Assembly: GCF_007830355.1 (NCBI RefSeq)
Contig: NZ_VLKO01000007.1
Location: 62,001 to 126,000 of the forward strand
Source: Flavobacterium tiangeerense
Lineage (GTDB): Bacteria > Bacteroidota > Bacteroidia > Flavobacteriales > Flavobacteriaceae
DNA: 64,000 bases
Direction of reading: 5' to 3'
This document shows, piece after piece, positions 7,434 through 14,475 of this stretch. Both the position numbers and the translations under genes were made by a program. How positions within the stretch are numbered: position 1 is the first letter of the stretch; each line of letters opens with the position of its first letter. The notes below the pieces were generated by a model. That model was not told the origin of the DNA and did not search any database. It saw nothing but the letters and a program-made list of their open reading frames with translations.

Positions 7434-9212
7434 TTAAATTAATAGCCAATTGACACAAGCGGTAATTTCAGCATGATCAGCAACTGCCACATTTAATGGG
7501 TTCGCTTTCAAATGAGAAACAAAATTTGCCCATACATGTTCAGCTTTTCCATGTATTCCCAAATGTTGTTCGATTGCACCACGTTTCCAAAGCCAAATAT
7601 TCTCTCCTAAAAGTTTAATATGAAGGTTATTTATATTTGGTTGTATTACAGGTTGGTTGGCTAAAAAGGCAAATGCATCTGATGCCGACATAGAACTATT
7701 TCTGTTTGTGGGATAACCGTCTGCTTCGAGAGCAATTCCATTAGCAAGTGCAATTTGTGCTAAATGCTGTTGGCAAGCTAATAAATCTGAATCAGCTGCT
7801 AAAAGATAACCGTCTCCAACCGCATTTCTAAACGCATAATCTAGATCTACAATGGCTTTTGTTGGTAAATCCATTGTATTTAAAACCATCATTGATTTTC
7901 GTGTACTTGCAACACCGCCTTGCCTAACAACTGCATATTTGTGAATTCCTAATGTACTACCAGTTACTTTTTCAAAAATAGCTGGTAAAATCCTAAGTTC
8001 AGTTTTGCCTTCGGTTAAAATTATTTTTTCTGAAAATAAAATGTTTGTAGAATTACTCAATGAAAACATAAGTTGTAATTGGCTTGGTGCATCAATTGTT
8101 ACTTGAGGAATTGCAGCTTTTAAAGTTTGTCTTTTGTAAGTTCCCAAAGGAAGATTTTTTCTGATTAAAATTGCATTCGCAACATCTTCATGAGTAACCA
8201 TCATTGCGGAATGAGTTGAAAAAACAACTTGATATCCTTGAGTCGAAAGTCTTTTCAATGCGTCTCTAATTACTTCGATTGCTTGCGGATGAAGATAAAG
8301 TTCAGGTTCATCGATTAATAGAAGTGTTGTTGTAACATGATTTTGTGCAGCTCTTTTTAATTCTGCTAAATGTCGTACCAATGCCATTTGGACTGAACGT
8401 TGTGCGCCATGACCTAATGACGAAACGTCGCGTCCTAATTGCGAATGCGGCTCATAAACTTTTATTGTTCCTTTATTGAACACTTCTTTAAGTTCGGGAG
8501 TTGGTATATGTAATTTTATGTTTACATCTGGAAAAAAAATATCAATTTTTTCATTAACTGCAGTATCGAACTCGGTTAGTTCAACCGCTCGGTCAACGCC
8601 GTCGGCGTCTAATAAACCTTTTAGTCCATCTAACATCTGTCTGATATCTTCTCCATATTGATTTTCAATTGGCTCAATAATTTCTCCTAAAAGCTTTCCA
8701 ATTGTTGTTCCTGCTCTCGACTTGCTTACATCATCTTCAGAATTTTCCATTGCGCCAATATGAATTGGTTCTGGAAATAAAACATTTAAGGCGTTATCTA
8801 TTCCGTTTGGATTTGCAATCCAAGGATTATTGGGATCGGCAGCATTTGGATTATGTACAAATAAGCGAATGTTTGCAGCTGTATCATTCGGATTATTTTG
8901 AACACGTTTAATTTTTAATTGATTTGCTACAATGTATGGCTCGATGCTATTTCTGTGATTTTGAGGTAATAAATCTAACAAATCCTCATCTATTCCATCA
9001 ATTGTTCCTTCCATACTTACTGGTATTCCAATTTGATTAAATGAATCAGCACTTAAACTGCTTCTTCTTAATAGCCATTTTATGCCACTAAGAATATTTG
9101 ATTTTCCAGCATTGTTGTATCCAATTAATGGAGTATAGTCGGAAAGTTCAAATGTTTGAGATACAATTGATTTAAAATTTTCTACTTTAAAATCTGATAG
9201 CTTATGTGCCAT
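7434..9212 (-). CDS. OLD-family ATP-dependent endonuclease (AAA15 ATPase plus Toprim)
   Basis: A protein of about 592 residues combining an SMC-like ABC ATPase and a Toprim nuclease. Walker A is GYNNAGKSN near residue 31; the signature-like SLGHGAQRS and Walker B LLLIDEPELYLHP follow around residues 265-310, with a STHSAMM His switch. The C-terminal third has the Toprim glutamate (ILTEGKTE) and DLD motif (IVDLDYAF). OLD proteins include the phage P2 Old exclusion nuclease and GajA of Gabija. No UvrD-like GajB is adjacent; the partner here is the Mrr-STAND gene 13 bp downstream. The frame is open to a TTG at 9242; I prefer the ATG at 9212, which starts the family-like MAHKLSDFKVENFKSI. An IS1182-type end lies 46 bp upstream. 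Confidence 0.85.
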   Translation of the reverse strand: MAHKLSDFKVENFKSIVSQTFELSDYTPLIGYNNAGKSNILSGIKWLLRRSSLSADSFNQIGIPVSMEGTIDGIDEDLLDLLPQNHRNSIEPYIVANQLKIKRVQNNPNDTAANIRLFVHNPNAADPNNPWIANPNGIDNALNVLFPEPIHIGAMENSEDDVSKSRAGTTIGKLLGEIIEPIENQYGEDIRQMLDGLKGLLDADGVDRAVELTEFDTAVNEKIDIFFPDVNIKLHIPTPELKEVFNKGTIKVYEPHSQLGRDVSSLGHGAQRSVQMALVRHLAELKRAAQNHVTTTLLLIDEPELYLHPQAIEVIRDALKRLSTQGYQVVFSTHSAMMVTHEDVANAILIRKNLPLGTYKRQTLKAAIPQVTIDAPSQLQLMFSLSNSTNILFSEKIILTEGKTELRILPAIFEKVTGSTLGIHKYAVVRQGGVASTRKSMMVLNTMDLPTKAIVDLDYAFRNAVGDGYLLAADSDLLACQQHLAQIALANGIALEADGYPTNRNSSMSASDAFAFLANQPVIQPNINNLHIKLLGENIWLWKRGAIEQHLGIHGKAEHVWANFVSHLKANPLNVAVADHAEITACVNWLLI

Positions 9213-9257
9213 ATGATTGTCTGTTATTGGTTGCGAGTTCAAAAAATGGCAAGTAAC

Positions 9258-9500
9258 GTCAGTCTGTGAAAAAGCTTTGGTTTATTATCACCAAATATAA
9301 CAAAAAACAGGTGTAAAAAGAAGATTTTTCGTATTTTTAAGCATGCAACACATCACAGGAATTTCCCGTGAACAAATGCGTATTTCAAGTTTAGAAGACG
9401 CTATAGCTCCAAATAACCAGGTGCGATTTATAGATGCCTTTGTCGATTCTATAGACCTCTCTAAGCTCCGTTTTGCCGTAAAGGCGTTGAAGACTGAAAG
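9258..9500 (+). pseudogene. IS1182-family insertion sequence, left-end remnant
   Basis: It starts with the terminal repeat GTCAGTCTGTGAAAAAGCT and then encodes, from an ATG at 9343, the N-terminus of an IS1182-family transposase (MQHITGISREQMRISSLEDA, NQVRFIDAFVDSIDLSKL, ALKTE). Similarity ends near 9495 and the remaining four hundred or so residues and the right end are gone. The remnant points away from the OLD gene. Confidence 0.75.
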
Positions 9501-9736
9501 CCCACTAGTCATTATCTATCTAAATTTTGCGATAACTCCATAGTACCTGCCAGTGACCAGTTCAGTTTAACACAGGTTTCATTGTTCGGCTTGCTGCCGC
9601 GACGAAACCATATCTTTTAGCAGCAATGGAACTGTTTTGTGTTCTCATAATTTTTAACGTTTTGGTCTTCCCCACCACACGCTTTGACTATAAATGAGAA
9701 TCACAGCGTGTTTGGAGAATTCCATTAATCTCTAAC
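9501..9736. other. non-coding stretch after the IS remnant
   Basis: No credible gene. A possible hairpin is formed by ACACGCT (9677-9683) and AGCGTGT (9705-9711) just downstream of the tandem-repeat gene; it could be that gene's terminator or a worn attC-like element, but the shared core of the other copies is not recognisable here. Confidence 0.3.
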
Positions 9737-11641
9737 CTAAAGAATGATTCCCCTAAATCCAAGTTCAACAGTTGATGGTATTTGCGATGGACTCTGACCT
9801 GTATTCTGTGTATCGAATGTAAATATGCCATCGCTACCTTGAGTAGTTAGATATAAAATATTATCTATTGCTATCATGTCCCGAAAACCATATCCAGCAG
9901 TTGATGGTATTTGCGATGGACTCTGGCCTGTATTCTGTGTATCGAATGTAAAAATGCCATCACTACCTTGAGTAGTTAAATATAGAAGATTACCGAAAGT
10001 TTTGAGGTCCCGAAAGCCATATCCAGCAGTTGAGGGTATTTGCGATGGACTCTGGCTTGTATTCTGTGTATCGAATATAAAGATGCCATCACTGCCTTGA
10101 GTAGTTAGATATAGTAGATTACCTATTATTATCACATTCTGAAAGCCTAATCCAACAGTTGATGGTATTTGCGATGGACTCTGGCCTGTATTCTGTGTAT
10201 CGAAGGTAAAGATGCCATCACTGCCTTGAGTAGTTAGATATAAAATATTACCTATTGCTATCACGTCCCGAAAGCCATATCCAGCAGTTGATGGTATTTG
10301 CGATGGACTCTGGTCTAAATTCTGTGTATCGAATGTAAAGATGCCATCACTGCCTTGAGTAGTTAGATATAGAAGATTACCTATTGCTATAACGTTCTGA
10401 AAGCCATATCTAGCAGTTGATGGTATTTGCGATGGACTCTGACCCGTATTCTTGGTATCAAATATAAAGATGCCATCATTTCCTTGTGTTGTTAAGAAAA
10501 GTGGCGAGGCTGGAGCAGAAAACCATGTCACCAATGAAAAGTCTTTCTGAGTATTAACTGGCCTACTGAATTGGGAAGTTGTTAAATCATTACGGTCTGT
10601 AGCATAGATTTCAAAAGTATCTGGAGATGTTATTGCAAGTCCCTTTCCCCATCTGAATGAAGTGTTGAGAATATTGATATTTTGAATACCAGTAGAAAAT
10701 GTAGTCAGAAAGGTAGCCAAAACTGGATCCCCACCCAGCGTACCGATATCTGTTATAACCCATCCGTTAGTGGCATATCTAACTGCTTCTGATAATCCAG
10801 GTACAGGCATGTACTTTGAATCTAAAACATCACTACATGTAACAGATGATTCAGTTATTGTTAATTGGCACAGGTATATACTGTTATTTGAACCCTCATC
10901 ATCATCTGTATCTAATGCAATTATATAAATATCACCATTCGTTTGAGTAATAAGAGCTATTCCAGCACCTGATCTTGGAAAGTTTTGAATGGTATCTCCA
11001 ATTACATTAAAAATATTATCCGCTGGATTAGATGTCAAAAATGAATTTACTGATCTGTATAATGTTAATGCATTGCCCTGAAGTCCTGCAACAATATATT
11101 TGCCATCATTACCGGATTCTTTTGTCATGGCTACTCCATTAACTGCAGAGAGTAAAGATTGTCCTCCTGTTTTATTTACACATATAATAGTTCCTATATT
11201 TTGGGGTTGGGCATCATTATCAACAGGGGTAAGATCCAAAATATGAATTTCAGCATTACAACTACTATCATCTGTAATTTGAATACCCATCGCCATAAAA
11301 CTTCCACAAGCTTGTGCAGAGCATGGATGTGACCAACCTGCATGATATGGAGTTGTATCATAAATCGCACTAATACTAGCCTGATCTCCTGCTGTTTGTT
11401 TACCAGCAATTATAATTTTTCCAGGACCATTTACACCAACTACTGGGGCACCTAAATTGGTATGAGTGAAAATTAGTTTGTTATTATAGGATGCAATACC
11501 CTTAAAGTGAGACTTAATTAATCCATCAGAAGAAGTGGGATAATTATGATAACTTTCATAAAATACACGATTACCAATAGGCAGGATCTTTTTAAAGGCT
11601 GCTTTTACATCATTCATTTCAATGTTTGCTGAACTAGTCAT
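9737..11641 (-). CDS. 634-residue protein with six 43-residue tandem repeats, probable beta-propeller
   Basis: No signal peptide or membrane segment is visible, so the protein is probably cytoplasmic. Residues 1-375 are rich in beta-type, Gly/Asn/Asp segments (GKYIVAGLQGNALTLYRS, GDIYIIALDTDDDEGSNN) suggesting an irregular propeller. From about residue 380 six near-identical units follow, each with LYLTTQGSDGIFTFDTQN and GQSPSQIPSTAGYGF. The six copies are spaced exactly 129 bp apart at DNA level, indicating recent expansion. I do not recognise the family. It sits between two IS1182-type relics in the cargo region and has no obvious partner gene. A sensor or binding role is possible but unproven. 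Confidence 0.6.
   Translation of the reverse strand: MTSSANIEMNDVKAAFKKILPIGNRVFYESYHNYPTSSDGLIKSHFKGIASYNNKLIFTHTNLGAPVVGVNGPGKIIIAGKQTAGDQASISAIYDTTPYHAGWSHPCSAQACGSFMAMGIQITDDSSCNAEIHILDLTPVDNDAQPQNIGTIICVNKTGGQSLLSAVNGVAMTKESGNDGKYIVAGLQGNALTLYRSVNSFLTSNPADNIFNVIGDTIQNFPRSGAGIALITQTNGDIYIIALDTDDDEGSNNSIYLCQLTITESSVTCSDVLDSKYMPVPGLSEAVRYATNGWVITDIGTLGGDPVLATFLTTFSTGIQNINILNTSFRWGKGLAITSPDTFEIYATDRNDLTTSQFSRPVNTQKDFSLVTWFSAPASPLFLTTQGNDGIFIFDTKNTGQSPSQIPSTARYGFQNVIAIGNLLYLTTQGSDGIFTFDTQNLDQSPSQIPSTAGYGFRDVIAIGNILYLTTQGSDGIFTFDTQNTGQSPSQIPSTVGLGFQNVIIIGNLLYLTTQGSDGIFIFDTQNTSQSPSQIPSTAGYGFRDLKTFGNLLYLTTQGSDGIFTFDTQNTGQSPSQIPSTAGYGFRDMIAIDNILYLTTQGSDGIFTFDTQNTGQSPSQIPSTVELGFRGIIL
9738..10500 (-). 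repeat. six-copy 129-bp coding tandem repeat
   Basis: The word GTTGATGGTATTTGCGATGG or a close variant occurs at 9771, 9900, 10029, 10158, 10287 and 10416, a strict 129-bp period (43 codons) inside the preceding gene. Copies differ by only a few bases, so copy number may vary between strains. Confidence 0.92.
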
Positions 11642-11890
11642 ATATTAAATTTTATTTTTTTGCCTACTCTAGTTGGAATTTTCGGCCTACTTCCTTTTTA
11701 TTTTTTATAAATTGTTTGCAATTACACTTCAAAACGCATATTTCTTAAGTGATACTAGCAGCAGAGTGACTGTTATGTGTTGTCATAGATTTTTAAGTTT
11801 CGTTGTTATCAATTTAGCTTCAAATTTCTTAAATTTTGTTTGACTTTCAAGTTTAAGCTGAGTGTCGCATTTCCTCTTCTGCCAATTTAA
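11642..11890. other. upstream region of the tandem-repeat gene
   Basis: About 250 bp between the repeat-protein gene and an IS1182 relic. It should hold that gene's promoter; no clear box, RNA gene or coding remnant could be identified. Confidence 0.35.
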
Positions 11891-12574
11891 GTCTGTGAAA
11901 AAACTTACGTTTTATTATGCTCAAATATAATAAAAAACTGATATAAAAAGAAGATTTTTCGTATTTTTTTAAGATTTAACATATCACAGTTATTTCTCAT
12001 CAGTAACTACGTTTTTCAAGTTTAGAAGACATAGTAAGTCCTGATAATCAGGTGCGCTTTATAGATGCCTTTGTCGAGTATATTCATCTCTCTAACCTTG
12101 ATTTTGCTTTAAAAACCCTGAATACCGAAGTTCGTCCGAGTTTTAATAGTAAAGTGTTTCTAAAGATCTATTTATACGGGTATCTCAGTGGAGTCAGAAG
12201 TAGTCGAGATCTAGAAAAGTAATGCTTGGCACCATTAAACGACAATGGGATTATAATCACACCAATTTAACGGGACTCGAAAAAGTAAATGGAGAACACA
12301 GCCTGATTATGCTGGTGTATAATATCAAACGCAGTATCAATATCCTGGGCGTTCTCGATCTGATTGCCAAACTCATAAAATGGAACTCACCTTACAATGC
12401 AAAAGTCTTGCTTTTGCTAAAAACGAAGTATATAAAGCAGCAATTAGACTCCATTTTTTATCAAACTAAATTTGCAGCCTAAAAAAAGCGACTTCTTAAA
12501 AGACCTTATTTGAATTGTAGCGTCTTGAAATTTGAAGATTATATTAGAAAAAAGAGATTTTTTCACCGCCTGAC
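11891..12574 (+). pseudogene. internally deleted IS1182-family insertion sequence
   Basis: The left end (GTCTGTGAAAAAACT) and right end (TTTTTTCACCGCCTGAC) match the MITE termini. Between them is an N-terminal transposase piece with internal stops (SSLEDIV-like, NQVRFIDAFVEYIHLSNL, then LYGYLSGVRSSRDLEK), fused at about 12220 to the C-terminus (GTIKRQWDYNHTNLTGLEKV, LIMLVYNIKRSINILGVLDL). About two thirds of the transposase is missing. It adjoins attC-like copy D. It may represent an intermediate between the full IS and the 113-bp MITEs. Confidence 0.82.
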
Positions 12575-12702
12575 GTTACCGTGCTACAAGCAGTTTGGGA
12601 CTAAATTAAGCCCATTATTTGGGTTTTCCTAATCTTCCAAGTACATAGCTAATTTCAAATTAAGCCAAAAACAAATTTACTTTTAGTGTCTGTTGGCAGA
12701 GG
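12575..12702 (-). repeat. attC-like palindromic repeat, copy D
   Basis: On the minus strand it begins right after the DUF4231 stop codon (CTGCCAACAGACAC), contains GGCTTAATTTGAAAT and ACTTGGAAGATTAGG, and ends CCCAAACTGCTTGTAGCACG. The reverse complement of that end (CGTGCTACAAGCAGTTTGGG) matches the start of copies A, B and E, which shows that the elements are overall palindromes. The IS1182 relic is inserted at its outer edge (AACG/TCAG junction). Confidence 0.6.
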
Positions 12703-13587
12703 TCATTTTCTTTTTTGAGCTAACCACATTGTATGTTCTCTTGACATTGCATTTTCTGAATCAAGAACAAATTTACAAAATGATCCTTCTGAGTTTATTT
12801 CTTCGGCTTCTTGTTTAATCAAATTTAATTCGGAAGTAGCGGTTGTATATGCTTCCTTATTTTCTTGATATTTTTTTAGCTGTAACCAGCTAAAGAAACA
12901 GGCTGATAATGTTGAAAAAAGACCAACAAAATTAAAATTACAATTTGGAAATTTTATTAAAAAACCAATAGAAATTATTGCTAATATTTGCGCAATTATT
13001 ACTGCCCAAAACCAACCCTCATATTTACTTTTATTTTTATCTGCGTTATTTTTGTACCAATTAATTTGATTATCAATTCTATGTTGCAAGTAATATTGTT
13101 TTCTAATATCTAAAGAAAACTCTCTAACGAGTTTCATTTCATCGGTAATAATAGGTAGAGCGATTAGGTTTGCGCTTAATTCTTTATTTAAGTCATTAAA
13201 TTCATCCTTTATTTCTGTAATTCTTTCGATAAATCTTTTTTTAGCTTCATGTACGGTTAAATAGTTTTCAAAATATTCGGAACAAGTTATATATCTCCAT
13301 GTTAAAGTTTTACAAGATTCAGCTAAAGCTCTTCCACGATACCATGTATCTTCAAATTGTTTATTTTTTATAACAAGGGAAAGAATTGTAGCAATTAAAA
13401 GTAGTACACCCGAAATAACATAAATAATTGTTTTGCTATTTTCGTCTTGATAGTTAAAAATTGTTAATGTGGATCCACAAACCATAAATATTAAGTCCCA
13501 TTTTACATAATTTACATATGTTGATTGAGCAACAATTGAAGCTTTATCGCCTGCACGAAAATAATTAGGAAAATCTTTGTCTTTCAT
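12703..13587 (-). CDS. DUF4231/SLATT-like four-TM membrane protein, putative effector of a TIR system
   Basis: A 294-residue protein with two hydrophobic pairs: about residues 27-45 and 53-71 (LIFMVCGSTLTIFNY, IIYVISGVLLLIATILSLVI), and about 193-213 and 218-235 (AVIIAQILAIISIGFLI, FVGLFSTLSACFFSW). The soluble stretch between them contains the WYRGRALAESCKTLTWRY segment typical of DUF4231. This is the layout of SLATT-related proteins, predicted pore-forming effectors in nucleotide-signal conflict systems. Its start overlaps the stop of the TIR-like gene by one base (TAATG), so the two are translationally coupled and very likely work together. Family assignment is from pattern recognition; the membrane topology is directly visible. 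Confidence 0.75.
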   Translation of the reverse strand: MKDKDFPNYFRAGDKASIVAQSTYVNYVKWDLIFMVCGSTLTIFNYQDENSKTIIYVISGVLLLIATILSLVIKNKQFEDTWYRGRALAESCKTLTWRYITCSEYFENYLTVHEAKKRFIERITEIKDEFNDLNKELSANLIALPIITDEMKLVREFSLDIRKQYYLQHRIDNQINWYKNNADKNKSKYEGWFWAVIIAQILAIISIGFLIKFPNCNFNFVGLFSTLSACFFSWLQLKKYQENKEAYTTATSELNLIKQEAEEINSEGSFCKFVLDSENAMSREHTMWLAQKRK

Positions 13588-14171
13588 TACGGTCTAACTT
13601 TAGTGTATGCAGAAATTGCACGTGTTCTTTTGTCGAAAGCTTGGTCTATATAATAATTTGGATTTTCACAGAATTTTTCCCAACTGGTTAAAATACAATA
13701 TCTATCATCTTCTGTCCAAGAACATTTATTATTGGGAATGTAATAGTTATATGAAAACTCTGTGATTGAAGTATCATCGTTGATTTTAACAATGGTGTGA
13801 GAATTACCGCAAGTTGAGCAATTATCACTTCCTAAAAATATTGAATTATTCATATCAGGAAGAACAACACCTAAAATTCCATTTTTAGTATTATTTGCAC
13901 CATGATATAATGATGCTTGTAGTTCTCTTTTAATAAATGTTTGATTTTCTAAAAATGCATTCTCAGCTGACTTTGTGCCAATTAAGAAAATTGTAACGGT
14001 GGAATCAGATAAATAATTTTCACGTATTTTTCTCATAATATAATCTTCATCATCGGAATTGATTGGTTCGTGCAATGATTTATCTATCATATCAATATCA
14101 AGTTCGTCATGAATATATTTTTTAAATTCGTGGTCTTGAGTTTTAAAGGAAATGAAACATTTGTGTGCCAT
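13587..14171 (-). CDS. TIR-like (DUF1863/ThsB-like) protein
   Basis: A 194-residue soluble protein. The N-terminus KCFISFKTQDHEFKKYI, then KIRENYLSDSTVTIFLIGTKSA and FIKRELQASL, follow the strand-helix order of bacterial TIR-like DUF1863 domains (as in Thoeris ThsB). The Glu in KREL is in the place of the catalytic NADase glutamate. An insertion with CSTCG (around residues 96-100) is not a usual part of this fold. TIR enzymes convert NAD+ into signal molecules; here the overlapping DUF4231 gene downstream is the natural candidate for the receiver. No ThsA-like SIR2-SLOG protein is present. The MITE at 14230 ends 59 bp upstream of the start. Confidence 0.78.
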   Translation of the reverse strand: MAHKCFISFKTQDHEFKKYIHDELDIDMIDKSLHEPINSDDEDYIMRKIRENYLSDSTVTIFLIGTKSAENAFLENQTFIKRELQASLYHGANNTKNGILGVVLPDMNNSIFLGSDNCSTCGNSHTIVKINDDTSITEFSYNYYIPNNKCSWTEDDRYCILTSWEKFCENPNYYIDQAFDKRTRAISAYTKVRP

Positions 14172-14229
14172 AAATTTATATATTTAAATTGTATTAGATT
14201 CTCGTCTCAGATTTGGGATTTCTGCCATC

Positions 14230-14342
14230 GTCAGTCTGTGAAAAAACTAAAATCAACCTCTTGAGAATTCTATATTTGAGATTACTCTTTGGTAGCCCTC
14301 CAAATACTTTCTAGATTTGAAGAGGTTTTTTCACAGCCTGAC
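14230..14342. mobile_element. 113-bp MITE related to IS1182-type ends (copy 2)
   Basis: Ends are GTCAGTCTGTGAAAAAACT and GGTTTTTTCACAGCCTGAC. It is the same length as copy 1 and similar along its whole span, including the AAAATCAACCTCTT segment after the left end. It abuts attC-like copy E on one side and the leader of the TIR gene on the other. Confidence 0.8.
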
Positions 14343-14475
14343 GTTCCCGTGCTACATGATGTTAGGGCTTAAATTAAGCCCTTTTTTCGGATTTGCCTTA
14401 TCTTCCGAAAATATAACCATATTTAAATTAGGCAAAATCTCCAAATTGCTTGTAACGTGCGTTATATGCTGGCTT
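14343..14475 (-). repeat. attC-like palindromic repeat, copy E
   Basis: On the minus strand: CAGCATATAACGCACG, TTACAAGCAATTTGGAG, TTGCCTAATTTAAATATGG, TTCGGAAGATAAGG, then GGGCTTAATTTAAGCCC and CATCATGTAGCACGGGAACG. The outer arms pair imperfectly (TTACAAGCAATTTGG against the complement of CCTAACATCATGTAG). It lies between the PHP-ATPase gene and MITE copy 2. Confidence 0.62.

Noticed and set aside
7434..9212. Gabija system
   Set aside because: The OLD-like nuclease would fit GajA, but there is no UvrD-like GajB next to it; the neighbour is an Mrr-STAND protein.
9343..9543. A 66-residue intact gene upstream of the OLD nuclease
   Set aside because: It is the N-terminal stub of an IS1182-family transposase running into unrelated sequence.
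9738..10500. CRISPR array
   Set aside because: The 129-bp units are coding and nearly identical over their whole length, with no alternating unique spacers. No cas genes or other CRISPR-like arrays occur in the window.
12703..14171. Classical Thoeris system
   Set aside because: A ThsB-like TIR protein is present, but the partner is a DUF4231 membrane protein rather than ThsA with SIR2-SLOG or TM-macro domains.
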